The notes under the pieces: model-generated | Databases searched by the model: none | What the model saw: the letters and a program-made list of their open reading frames with translations, nothing else | Told to the model about the DNA's origin: nothing | From: Flagellimonas sp. MMG031 | Lineage (GTDB): Bacteria; Bacteroidota; Bacteroidia; Flavobacteriales; Flavobacteriaceae | Length of the DNA stretch: 64,000 nt | Assembly: GCF_040112705.1 (NCBI RefSeq) | Contig: NZ_CP157804.1 | Location: 3,466,001-3,530,000, forward strand | Direction of reading: 5' to 3' | Program-made: the position numbers and the translations under genes | Part shown: one piece after another, positions 16,673-24,284 of the stretch | Numbering within the stretch: position 1 is the stretch's first letter | How the letters are laid out: each line of letters begins with the position of its first letter

Positions 16673-16681
16673 CGAATAAAT
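16657..16681. repeat. tRNA-Arg 3'-end repeat, copy 1 (in the gene)
   Basis: AATCCTGCCGCGGTCACGAA followed by TAAAT. The 25 nt cover the T-arm, acceptor strand and 9 nt beyond the gene, and are exactly repeated at 16766-16790. This is the normal attB position for tyrosine-recombinase islands. Confidence 0.9.
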
Positions 16682-16683
16682 CG

Positions 16684-16716
16684 AAAAGCAAGCAAAATCA
16701 TAAAGCTTGCTTTTTT
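16684..16716 (+). terminator. tRNA-Arg terminator
   Basis: AAAAGCAAGC (16684-16693) pairs with GCTTGCTTTT (16705-16714), followed by a T-run. Confidence 0.85.
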
Positions 16717-16748
16717 GATTTTGAGGGTTTTTGATTTTCAGCGCGTAG

Positions 16749-16790
16749 CGCTAAGGACGTGGAACAATCCTGCCGCGGTCACGAATAAAT
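16749..16790. repeat. tRNA-Arg 3'-end repeat, copy 2 (left att-like site)
   Basis: The 25-nt core at 16766-16790 is identical to the tRNA copy. The 17 nt before it (CGCTAAGGACGTGGAAC) are not tRNA but recur at the right end of the island. It is preceded by a small hairpin AGCGC-GTA-GCGCT at 16740-16752. Confidence 0.85.
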
Positions 16791-16802
16791 AGTCAAATAA
16801 GG

Positions 16803-16833
16803 AAAAACGCCAAGCTTGCTTGAGCGTTTTTTT
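16803..16833 (+). terminator. Second terminator hairpin behind copy 2
   Basis: AAAAACGC plus CAAGC (16803-16815) pairs with GCTTG and GCGTTTTT (16818-16831) with one bulged A, then more T. It repeats the tRNA-end-then-terminator order of the real gene, as expected if the segment was duplicated by successive insertions. Confidence 0.7.
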
Positions 16834-16879
16834 GTTTGGACTATTTTCAAAGCGGAGCTTTGTTAGGAAAGGCGAAGCA

Positions 16880-16896
16880 AATCCTGCCGCGGTCAC
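16880..16896. repeat. tRNA-Arg 3'-end repeat, copy 3
   Basis: AATCCTGCCGCGGTCAC is a 17-nt exact copy of the tRNA end. It is preceded by the hairpin CAAAGC-GGA-GCTTTG (16848-16862) but not followed by a terminator. Copies 1 to 3 are spaced 109 and 114 bp apart. Confidence 0.8.
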
Positions 16897-17345
16897 TGGG
16901 CAGCAATGCCAAAACAACGAAAGTTGCAAATCATAGGGGTACCCTCCAAAATATGGGAAATTGGACTTAATACTTTCTTTTATCTCATTGTAACTAAAAT
17001 TAGACTCTTCATCCTATTCCTTTACTTCAACTTAAATCTGTGCTCCAAAAAATTGAGAATTTATACTGACTAACAACTTTATAAGATCACTATTTATCCG
17101 TTAGGTCTACGCGGAAATCAAGCACAAACAAACCGATTTGGGCCATCAATATTTAAAAATGCCCATTTTAATACATGTATAACATTTTGCGGTAATACCA
17201 CTTAAAAAAATTGTAGATAGCCAATAATTAATGTGAAAATTAAAAACAATGTTTAACTTGCCCATCTGCCAAAGTTGGCAGATTATATAACCTGAAGGTT
17301 GGCGACAATTCGAGACCGCTTTAATCATCTCGGCGGTCCAAATTA
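16897..17345. other. Left end of the island, no complete gene
   Basis: AT-rich DNA without an ORF of convincing length. A 9-bp inverted repeat ATCTGCCAA/TTGGCAGAT (17264-17272 and 17275-17283) and a hairpin GACCGC/GCGGTC (17314-17319 and 17333-17338), ending 7 nt before the regulator start, could be regulatory. A short frame at 17138-17082 rightwards (LGHQYLKMPILIHV then stop, ending 17082 to 17182 region at 17182) is discussed under findings as a doubtful integrase remnant at 17105-17182. Confidence 0.5.
17264..17338 (+). promoter_or_regulatory. Inverted repeats in front of the island regulator
   Basis: ATCTGCCAA and TTGGCAGAT (17264-17283, 2-nt spacer) make a perfect 9-bp palindrome of operator type. 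GACCGC and GCGGTC (17314-17338) form a hairpin 7 nt before the ATG at 17346, placed where it could affect ribosome access. Autoregulation of the regulator is possible; inference only. Confidence 0.4.
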
Positions 17346-19121
17346 ATGAGCACTACACAGTCCATAGCAGTCCTGCCTTTTGTCAATATGAGCAATGATA
17401 TTGACAATGAGTACTTCTGCGATGGAATCACAGAGGAAATTATAAATGCACTGACAAAAATCGACCAGCTTAAAGTTATTGCAAGAACTTCTTCCTTTGC
17501 CTTTAAGGGAAAAAACATCGATGTTAGGGAAGTTGGCAAACAACTGGGCGTGCATACGATTCTTGAAGGAAGTATTAAAAAGTCCCAAGAAAGAGTCAGA
17601 ATCACGGCACAATTAATTGATGTAGCGGACGGAACGCATTATTGGTCGAAAAGGTTCGATAGGGAATTGATCGACATTTTCGAACTAGAAGATGAAATCA
17701 GTCTGGGCATTGCTGAAGAAGTCCGCAACAACTTTGGGCATTTTGAAATTCAGGAGCGGTTGATCCAAGAACCTACCAACAGCATTGATGCCTACCAACT
17801 GTTTTTAAAAGGCCGTTCCCTACAATTAAAATGGACACCTCAAAGTATCAACGAAGCGATATCTTATTACGACCAAGCCATTGCTTTGGATAAAAATTAC
17901 GCCAAGGCGTACTATGCAAACCTACAATGCTATGGCCTACTGGCCATGTGGGGTTATATTCCATATCAAAAAGGGATAGACCTGGCGATAAGCAATTTAT
18001 TGATAGCCAAGGAACTGGATGCCTCGTTACCTGAATATCCATTGTCATTTGTTGGCAAATTCTTTTGGGAAGAATGGGATTTTAAAAATGCCTATGTCCA
18101 TATCAATAAGGTACTGGAAATCAATCCGAATCATATCGATGGTTTGGAAGCCATGGCAGAACTGTTTATGGCACTTGGTTTTTTTGACCAAGCACTGGTA
18201 CACGCAAACAAGCTATTGGAAGTAGACCCCCTTTCGGCAAACAACCATTATACCTTGGCCCATATACACTATTACCAAAATGAATTTGAGAAGGCATTGG
18301 AAGTGGTCAATTACGCGCTTACCCTGAATCCCGAACTAGAATTAGCGCATCATTTAAAATGCTTTTGTCTCATATGGCTCAATAAAGGAGCCGAATTCCT
18401 CGAATTTACCCGAAATACATCATTAGTCGAAGAAAAAAAGCTTTTGTTTAAAATCATAAATGAAAAGCACACGGAAGTTCCCCATGAGATGATTGAACAA
18501 TGGGCACGACTTGGAAACGACCAAACGATGCTGGTTCCATATGATCTGTTTATTTTAAGCAGTTCAGACCTCAAAGAACAGGCCTTCCAACGCTTAAGGG
18601 AATTGATAGACCAAAGACGCGGCCAGGTCATTAATTATAGGCAAGAGCCATTTTTGCAACCATTGCAAAGAATAAGGGCTTTTAAAGACCTACATCATTC
18701 CAGTTTATGCCTTTCGGATATTAAACTCGAAAAGGATGAAGGAGAGAAATCAACTTCAGCGGTTTTGGATAATGGTCAAATAGCCTCCTTAAAAGAAGAA
18801 CTCCTTTCCTATTTTATCGAAGAAGAGCCCTATTTAAACCAAAATTTGAGTTTAAAATTTGTGGCGGAGGTCTTGGGATTAAACACCAATAAAATGTCCT
18901 TTCTGATCAACAAAGCCTTTGATACCAATTTTAATGACTTTGTGAATTCCTACCGCTTAAAGCATTTTAAAACCATAGCGCTGAATCCTAAAAATGCGCA
19001 CCTTACCATTCTTGGGTTGGCCTATGATAGTGGTTTTAATTCCAAGAGCGTGTTCAACACCTACTTTAAAAAAACAGAAGGAGCAACACCCAGAACTTGG
19101 ATGAAATCCAATCTATCCTAA
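17346..19121 (+). CDS. Island regulator: FlgO-like + TPR + AraC-type HTH
   Basis: 591 aa, soluble, without signal or membrane segment. Residues 1-125 are the FlgO/adenylate-cyclase-associated type (SIAVLPFVNMSNDIDNEYFC, GVHTILEGSIKKSQERVRIT, DGTHYWSKRFDRE). Residues about 135-370 are TPR-like helices (YYDQAIALDKNYAKAYY, INKVLEINPNHIDGLEAMAE, NYALTLNPELELAHHL). The C-terminal 100 residues are an AraC-type double HTH ending AYDSGFNSKSVFNTYFKKTE then GATPRTW. It is a probable DNA-binding regulator sensing through the TPR part. It is the first gene of the island, and I infer it controls the two downstream operons that share a 26-bp element. Confidence 0.85.
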   Translation: MSTTQSIAVLPFVNMSNDIDNEYFCDGITEEIINALTKIDQLKVIARTSSFAFKGKNIDVREVGKQLGVHTILEGSIKKSQERVRITAQLIDVADGTHYWSKRFDRELIDIFELEDEISLGIAEEVRNNFGHFEIQERLIQEPTNSIDAYQLFLKGRSLQLKWTPQSINEAISYYDQAIALDKNYAKAYYANLQCYGLLAMWGYIPYQKGIDLAISNLLIAKELDASLPEYPLSFVGKFFWEEWDFKNAYVHINKVLEINPNHIDGLEAMAELFMALGFFDQALVHANKLLEVDPLSANNHYTLAHIHYYQNEFEKALEVVNYALTLNPELELAHHLKCFCLIWLNKGAEFLEFTRNTSLVEEKKLLFKIINEKHTEVPHEMIEQWARLGNDQTMLVPYDLFILSSSDLKEQAFQRLRELIDQRRGQVINYRQEPFLQPLQRIRAFKDLHHSSLCLSDIKLEKDEGEKSTSAVLDNGQIASLKEELLSYFIEEEPYLNQNLSLKFVAEVLGLNTNKMSFLINKAFDTNFNDFVNSYRLKHFKTIALNPKNAHLTILGLAYDSGFNSKSVFNTYFKKTEGATPRTWMKSNLS

Positions 19122-19134
19122 ACTCCCTTAGTTC

Positions 19135-19185
19135 GTTTCAGATTATAATTTAGAACGATTGACTAATCAATCCGGTTAATCTTTG
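19135..19185 (+). promoter_or_regulatory. Shared island element A and promoter of operon 1
   Basis: The 26 bp at 19135-19160 (starting GTTTCAGATTATAATT) match 22363-22388 at 20 of 26 positions, five of the six differences being transitions. In both places the element starts exactly 47 bp before the TTTG of the -7 box (here 19182-19185), and both boxes continue TTTGCA. TCGTT (19133-19137) and AACGA (19154-19158) form an inverted repeat. The position, overlapping -33, suits an AraC-type activator. Confidence 0.6.
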
Positions 19186-19201
19186 CACCAAAATCAATAA
19201 T

Positions 19202-19217
19202 CAAAAAACGAACAGTC
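19202..19217 (+). promoter_or_regulatory. Common leader motif of operon 1
   Basis: CAAAAAACGAACAGTC lies directly before the ATG at 19218. The same motif (CAAAAAACGAACAATC, one change) is found at 22441-22456 in the leader of operon 2. It may be a translation-enhancing or regulatory leader shared by the two island transcripts. Confidence 0.45.
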
Positions 19218-20321
19218 ATGAACGCATCAATCAAACAACGTTACAATTCAATCTCAAAACTCCCATTACTGCTATTGCTTACCATAGCTATGCTAGTATC
19301 GTCCTGTTCCAATGATGATGATACAAGTTTACCTTCTACAGACTACAAAAGCGTTAAAAACTTATTGACCGAAGGCGATTTTCAAGGGTATGCCATTGTT
19401 ACGAAAAACGGAAATGACTTGGTGCGCCAAGGTTTTGGCTTGGCAAATCAAAGTACGGACCTACCACAAAACCAAGAGCTCGCCTATCGCATCGGTTCGG
19501 TCAGCAAGACATTGACCGCAGCGGCCATAGTGGGATTAAAGCGGGATGGTCTTATTACTGGTTTTGACCAGACCTTGGACGAGTTTGACCCTGAATTTCC
19601 AAACGGGGACCAGATTACCATTGGGCACCTATTATCGCACCAATCCGGGATTCCTGAGTACCAATTAGTGGCGGAACAAGCTTTTGAAGAAGGTTTGGTT
19701 TTGGATCGAATGAATATCTATGCTCTCATTAAGGAACTCATTTTAGTAAACGGACTCAGCTTTACACCAGGCTCAAATAAGCACTATTGCAATTCCAACT
19801 ATCTTATTGCCGCTCTTTTGGTGGAGCAATTGTCCGGCATTTCGTACCATCAATACATCCAGCAGCATATTTTTAATCCGTTAGGCATTGCAAATTCATA
19901 CAAAGGCACCGATGAAATTGATACCAACACCCACGCACAAGGGTATCTAAATGGAAGTCACAACAGCACATATCCAATGGCCCTTGCATTTGGCGCCGGT
20001 GATTTTAGCAGTACACCAAAGGATATGGAAACCTGGACCAAAGCAGTAAAAAAAGATTGGTTTACCGAAGCTGAAAAAGCAGAAATATTTGCCCAAGATG
20101 TACCGAGTGGCTATGTAGATTTTGGTATGGGATGGTTTACGACCCAAGCGGGAAACACAACAATGTACTGGCATGGTGGTGATATTAACGGCTATTGGAG
20201 TATGATCGGTTTTATACCGGCATACGATGCAACCATTGTACTCTTGAGCAATCAGCAAGATGATACAGGAGAACAACGCAATACCATTATCCAACACTTG
20301 TTAGCCAACGAGTTTAATTGA
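19218..20321 (+). CDS. Serine hydrolase lipoprotein (beta-lactamase/DD-peptidase fold)
   Basis: 367 aa with an SPII signal ending in lipobox VSSC near residue 30, followed by an acidic NDDDT linker. The class C-like catalytic motifs are present: SVSK (SxxK, in YRIGSVSKTLTAAA), YCN (YxN) and HGG (in YWHGGDINGYW). It could hydrolyse peptides, esters or beta-lactams in the periplasm; the family is too broad to say. First gene of a four-gene operon: 23 bp to the NAD(P)-binding gene, then 12 bp, then an overlap. Preceded by the shared island element. Confidence 0.87.
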   Translation: MNASIKQRYNSISKLPLLLLLTIAMLVSSCSNDDDTSLPSTDYKSVKNLLTEGDFQGYAIVTKNGNDLVRQGFGLANQSTDLPQNQELAYRIGSVSKTLTAAAIVGLKRDGLITGFDQTLDEFDPEFPNGDQITIGHLLSHQSGIPEYQLVAEQAFEEGLVLDRMNIYALIKELILVNGLSFTPGSNKHYCNSNYLIAALLVEQLSGISYHQYIQQHIFNPLGIANSYKGTDEIDTNTHAQGYLNGSHNSTYPMALAFGAGDFSSTPKDMETWTKAVKKDWFTEAEKAEIFAQDVPSGYVDFGMGWFTTQAGNTTMYWHGGDINGYWSMIGFIPAYDATIVLLSNQQDDTGEQRNTIIQHLLANEFN

Positions 20322-20344
20322 AATAACTTAAAAACGAATTGGCT

Positions 20345-21211
20345 ATGAAACATACCAATGTATTACTTGCGGGTGCAACGGGTTATTTGGGCAGATATTT
20401 GTTGGAGGTTTTGATCGAAAAAGAAAATCAGGTCGTTGCCATTGCGCGCAATCCGGAAAAAATAAAAGCCTTCAATGAAAACTATTTAGAAATCAAACAG
20501 GCCGAGGTGACAAATCCGAAAAGCTTGCGGGACATATGTAAAGGAATCGATACCGTTATATCCACGGTTGGCATAACTCGACAGAAAGATGGACTCACTT
20601 ATATGGATGTGGATTATCAGGCGAATATGAATCTACTTGAAGAAGCCAAAAAAGCTGGGGTCAATCACTTTGTTTATGTTTCTGCGGTCGATGGCGACAC
20701 ATACAGAAATTTGAAGATCTTTGAGGCCAAAGAGAAGTTTGTTGATGCTTTACGTTCCTCCGGAATAAACTACACGATTGTTAGGCCCAATGGTTTTTTC
20801 TCGGATATGAAGGACTTTTTACAAATGGCCAAATCGGGTCGTGTGTATGTGTTCGGTTCCGGCCATCAAAGATTCAACCCTATTCATGGTGAAGATCTAG
20901 CCAGAGCCATTGTTGATACTTTAACTGATTATAATAAAGAAATGACCCTTGGAGGCCCTGATGTGCTGAGTCTCAACGAAATTGGAAAACTTGCATTCAC
21001 CGCTTTGAACAAACCTATAAGAATTGTTCATTTACCTGATTGGTCCCGAAAACTGACCCTATGGGTATTCAGAACATTCACCAGCGTCAAAACCTATGGC
21101 CCCATCGAGTTCTTTTTAACTTTAATGGCAAAGGACCATATCACACCAACTTATGGGGAAAATCGCTTAAAAGAGTATTACATAATAGAAGCTAAAAAAC
21201 TGCAAACTTAA
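20345..21211 (+). CDS. NAD(P)-binding atypical SDR (NmrA-like)
   Basis: 288 aa. The N-terminal Rossmann motif is GATGYLG, followed by VVAIARNPEK, and INYTIVRPNGFFSDM lies near the centre, as in NmrA/HSCARG-type atypical short-chain dehydrogenases. The C-terminal half (VKTYGPIEFFLTLMAKDHIT) resembles proteins that act on small membrane-associated or isoprenoid substrates, but the substrate is unknown. The ATG at 20345 is preferred over TTG at 20339. Second gene of operon 1. Confidence 0.85.
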   Translation: MKHTNVLLAGATGYLGRYLLEVLIEKENQVVAIARNPEKIKAFNENYLEIKQAEVTNPKSLRDICKGIDTVISTVGITRQKDGLTYMDVDYQANMNLLEEAKKAGVNHFVYVSAVDGDTYRNLKIFEAKEKFVDALRSSGINYTIVRPNGFFSDMKDFLQMAKSGRVYVFGSGHQRFNPIHGEDLARAIVDTLTDYNKEMTLGGPDVLSLNEIGKLAFTALNKPIRIVHLPDWSRKLTLWVFRTFTSVKTYGPIEFFLTLMAKDHITPTYGENRLKEYYIIEAKKLQT

Positions 21212-21223
21212 CTAAGAACGACC

Positions 21224-21604
21224 ATGAGAACTTGGGAAAAAGGGATGTTAATTATTGTATTGGGTTACTGCGTTATGCATTTATCCATTCTTCTGCAAAT
21301 AGTACCTCATGATATTGTATGGGGCGGTAAAATCGATTCCATCGAAAAACTTTACCTATTGGAAGGAATTGCATTGGTTACAATGCTATTTCTAGGGATG
21401 GTCCTAGCTATGAAAATCAAGATTATAAAACCTATTTTTACAGCTATGGCGATAAAAAGGATATTCATGGTATTTGCGGTCTTTTTTGCCTTGAATACCC
21501 TTGGCAACCTTCTAGCAGAAACCATGATAGAGAAGTCTCAGGCGATAATCACCTTGTTTTTTGCTATTACACTATTTAAATCATCACAACAAATCAAATC
21601 CTAA
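21224..21604 (+). CDS. Four-TM membrane protein of unknown function
   Basis: 126 aa with four hydrophobic segments: about residues 8-27, 44-62, 74-96 and 105-119. The topology and size resemble DoxX/DUF4345-like small membrane proteins, but no family motif is certain. It sits 12 bp after the SDR gene and its stop overlaps the start of the acetyltransferase gene (TAATG), so it is co-translated with it. It might be a membrane partner of the SDR. Confidence 0.6.
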   Translation: MRTWEKGMLIIVLGYCVMHLSILLQIVPHDIVWGGKIDSIEKLYLLEGIALVTMLFLGMVLAMKIKIIKPIFTAMAIKRIFMVFAVFFALNTLGNLLAETMIEKSQAIITLFFAITLFKSSQQIKS

Positions 21605-22221
21605 TGAACATTCCAGATCCAAATACCGTTTTTCCGTTGTCCAATTACAAAAACCTTTGCTTTCTAAAAAACCTGGTCAACAATCCCAACATTATTGTAG
21701 GGGACTATACTTATTATGATGATTTTGATGATGTTTCCAACTTTGAGAAAAACGTGAAGTACCATTTTGATTTTATTGGGGACAAGTTGATTATCGGCAA
21801 GTTCTGCATGATTGCATCGGGCGCCACTTTCATAATGAACGGTGGAAACCATTTAACAGAAGCAACATCAGCATATCCGTTTGCCATTTTTGGAGGGGCC
21901 TGGCAAGATGCCATGAAAGGGAAAAGCTACCCGACCAAAGGTGACACGGTCATCGGGAATGACGTATGGATAGGTCATGACGCAACCATAATGCCAGGGG
22001 TTCAGATAGGTCATGGGGCCATCATTGCCACCAAGGCGGTGGTGACCAAGAATGTGGAACCCTATACCATAGTTGGTGGAAATCCAGCGAAAGAAATAAA
22101 AAAGCGTTTTTCCGAGGATAGCATTGCAAGATTATTGGAAATGAAATGGTGGGATTGGGACTTGGAAAAAATCACCCAGAATGTAGCTAAGCTGACCTCC
22201 AATCCAGAAGAGTTGTTTTAG
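21604..22221 (+). CDS. Vat/CatB-type xenobiotic acetyltransferase
   Basis: 205 aa, typical for hexapeptide-repeat xenobiotic O-acetyltransferases. The protein reads like streptogramin A acetyltransferases: VGDYTYYDDF near the start, DKLIIGKFCMIASGATFIMN with NGGNH (the catalytic His region), GDTVIGNDVWIGHDATIMPG, IATKAVVTKNVEPYTIVGGN and MKWWDWDLEKI. It would acetylate a hydroxyl of a small antibiotic-like molecule using acetyl-CoA. Whether it gives streptogramin resistance cannot be told. Last gene of operon 1, followed by the terminator at 22261-22295. Confidence 0.88.
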   Translation: MNIPDPNTVFPLSNYKNLCFLKNLVNNPNIIVGDYTYYDDFDDVSNFEKNVKYHFDFIGDKLIIGKFCMIASGATFIMNGGNHLTEATSAYPFAIFGGAWQDAMKGKSYPTKGDTVIGNDVWIGHDATIMPGVQIGHGAIIATKAVVTKNVEPYTIVGGNPAKEIKKRFSEDSIARLLEMKWWDWDLEKITQNVAKLTSNPEELF

Positions 22222-22260
22222 GGATAAAAATCGGTTGGAAAAATAGCTTACTACTCCGGA

Positions 22261-22295
22261 AAAGGCTTAACGTTAAAATGTTGAGCCTTTTTTAT
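22261..22295 (+). terminator. Terminator of island operon 1
   Basis: AAAGGCTTAAC (22261-22271) pairs with GTTGAGCCTTT (22280-22290) with one G-T pair, followed by more T. Confidence 0.8.
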
Positions 22296-22362
22296 TTCCC
22301 ATTCATTGGCTCTGTGAGATCAAAAAGAAATAAGGCGCTCCCCTAGCCTAAAGAACAAAAAG

Positions 22363-22413
22363 GTTTCAAATCATAATTCAGTACGACCAGCCTTTCCTTT
22401 CCACATTTCTTTG
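22363..22413 (+). promoter_or_regulatory. Shared island element B and promoter of operon 2
   Basis: The 26 bp at 22363-22388 (starting GTTTCAAATCATAATT) are the counterpart of 19135-19160. The -7 box TTTCTTTG ends at 22413 and its TTTG begins 47 bp after the element starts, as in operon 1. No -33 TTG is present here, so the promoter probably needs an activator. Confidence 0.55.
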
Positions 22414-22440
22414 CATCATCAAATTAAGTTATTCATACAT

Positions 22441-22456
22441 CAAAAAACGAACAATC
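22441..22456 (+). promoter_or_regulatory. Common leader motif of operon 2
   Basis: CAAAAAACGAACAATC differs at one base from the operon 1 leader. Here it is followed by a further 15 nt (containing CTATCAAAA) before the ATG at 22472. Confidence 0.4.
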
Positions 22457-22471
22457 AAACAACTATCAAAA

Positions 22472-23116
22472 ATGAAAAAACTAGCAATCATCGGATTAAC
22501 ACTTTGTACCCTTGCCTCTTTCGCACAGGACAACAATGATTCATTGACAAACAATGGCTCAAAATTCAAGTATCGGATCAGTTTCCCCGCCATTATTTTG
22601 GCCAATATTGGTGAAGGAGGCGAACGGACGAATACACAGCACATTGAGCTCCATGTAAAGCAAGAATTGGATTCCAAGAATATAATAGGTGTGAAATTTG
22701 CAACCTGGAGACTATTTCAACCCATGGGTATCCAATGGTGGGATGGCCTTTTGGACAAAATAGATTCTGAAACGGAGTTCTATCCCGGTTATCTTAGGGA
22801 AACAGGAATTGGCGTATCTTACCAACGTATGCTTTGGAAAGGATTGTTTGCCTCCGTGGAGGTCTTGCCACAATACAAAACGTATTTGGACTTGGACAAC
22901 AAAAAAATAGCAAATGGATTTAAGCTCTATACCTCCTATCATCTTGGATATCACTTTGCCTTTGGGAAAAAGAAACGAATCTTTGTTGAACCACAAATTC
23001 ATTGTCAAAATTGGATGATCGACACCAATACCCCTGATGAATTCAAACGGTTGGACAACAAATGGAAAAACTATTTCCTTTTTGAACCCAACCTATATGT
23101 GGGCATTAAATTTTAA
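22472..23116 (+). CDS. Secreted, probable outer-membrane protein of unknown function
   Basis: 214 aa. Residues 1-19 are a signal peptide ending SFAQ. The mature chain alternates aromatic and polar residues in strands (FKLYTSYHLGYHFAFGKKKR, FLFEPNLYVGIKF) and ends in Phe, as outer-membrane beta-barrels do; about eight to ten strands would fit. No family recognised. It is the first gene of island operon 2, with 27 bp to the serine hydrolase gene. Confidence 0.65.
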   Translation: MKKLAIIGLTLCTLASFAQDNNDSLTNNGSKFKYRISFPAIILANIGEGGERTNTQHIELHVKQELDSKNIIGVKFATWRLFQPMGIQWWDGLLDKIDSETEFYPGYLRETGIGVSYQRMLWKGLFASVEVLPQYKTYLDLDNKKIANGFKLYTSYHLGYHFAFGKKKRIFVEPQIHCQNWMIDTNTPDEFKRLDNKWKNYFLFEPNLYVGIKF

Positions 23117-23143
23117 AATCACCCTACGTTATAAAACCATATC

Positions 23144-24280
23144 ATGAGAGATTGTTTACACTTTCTAACTGTTATTTTTATCGCAGTAAACGGCTATGGA
23201 CAACAACATTTGGATACGGTCATCAAACGATTGTTTGATGACCAAATGGAAAAAACGGAAGTCAAAAATGCTTTCTTGCAGGTGTACTCCAAATCTAAAG
23301 GTATCAATATTCAATTTGCCGATAGCGATGATTGTACGGAAGATGCTCCAACGATGGAAAATCCCATTTATACAGCCAGTATCACCAAGATGTTTACGGC
23401 CACTGCCATAGGCATCCTAAAGGATAACGGGAAATTAAATTTTGAGGACCAGATATACCAGCACCTTCCAGAGCAATTGATGAAGAACCTGCATGTGCTA
23501 GAAGGCGAAGAATATTCCAAGGACATTACCATTTCCCATTTATTACAGCACACTTCAGGCTTGCCAGACTATTTTACGGGTACCACCGTTGATGGTAGTC
23601 CAAATATAATCAATCAGCTACTGGTGGATACGGACAAATCTTGGTCCCCTCAAGAAATGATTGCCTTTAGCAAAGAGAAAATGGAGCCCCATTTTGTACC
23701 GGGTCAAGGGTACCACTATACCGATACGGAGTATGTGCTTTTGGCCTTGATCATTGAAAATGTGAGCGGCACCACTTTAGATCAGTTCTTTCAACAGTAC
23801 ATTTTTGAACCTTTGGGTATGGATGCGTCCTATATCAATTTAAAATCGACCCCAATAAAAAAGCAATTACCAATGGCCAAGTTTTATGCTGGTGATATTG
23901 CGTTATCGTCCATCCAAAGTCTGAGTGCCGACTGGGGCGGTGGTGGTTTGGTATCCACAACACAAGATCTTGTGCAATTTCTAGTAGCCTTCCAAGAAGA
24001 TAAAATCGTAAAAAAAGAAACCCGTTTGACAATGCAACATTGGACGCATGAAACCAAAGGAATGGAATATGGTTTTGGGATACGAAAAGTATCTTTTAAT
24101 AATCTTTTTGATACGGATACACACCTAGAGGTTATCGGGCACACCGGCAGTACAGCATCCTTTTTATGGTACTGTTCACAATTGGATACGTATATTGCAG
24201 GTACTTTAAATCAATTGGAAGCTTCCAAAAGCACATTGAACTGGGTATATGAGATTCTTTCATTGATCGATCAACACTAA
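23144..24280 (+). CDS. Secreted serine hydrolase (beta-lactamase/DD-peptidase fold)
   Basis: 378 aa with signal peptide ending GYGQ near residue 20. Motifs are SITK (SxxK, in YTASITKMFTATAIG), YTD in place of YxN (YHYTDTEYVLLAL) and HTG (IGHTGSTASFLWY). The Asp in the second motif occurs in esterase-like members of the family. It is the second serine hydrolase on the island and only distantly similar to the first. It is followed by the S41 protease gene after 4 bp, so the two are translated together. Confidence 0.85.
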   Translation: MRDCLHFLTVIFIAVNGYGQQHLDTVIKRLFDDQMEKTEVKNAFLQVYSKSKGINIQFADSDDCTEDAPTMENPIYTASITKMFTATAIGILKDNGKLNFEDQIYQHLPEQLMKNLHVLEGEEYSKDITISHLLQHTSGLPDYFTGTTVDGSPNIINQLLVDTDKSWSPQEMIAFSKEKMEPHFVPGQGYHYTDTEYVLLALIIENVSGTTLDQFFQQYIFEPLGMDASYINLKSTPIKKQLPMAKFYAGDIALSSIQSLSADWGGGGLVSTTQDLVQFLVAFQEDKIVKKETRLTMQHWTHETKGMEYGFGIRKVSFNNLFDTDTHLEVIGHTGSTASFLWYCSQLDTYIAGTLNQLEASKSTLNWVYEILSLIDQH

Positions 24281-24284
24281 TCAG

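Noticed and set aside
16657-16896. CRISPR-like reading of the repeated tRNA ends
   Set aside because: Only three unequal copies, tRNA-derived, with hairpin terminators between them rather than unique spacers, and no cas gene nearby.
16738-16929. Minus-strand 63-codon frame across the tRNA repeats
   Set aside because: It is built from tRNA-end copies and terminator hairpins and has no family likeness.
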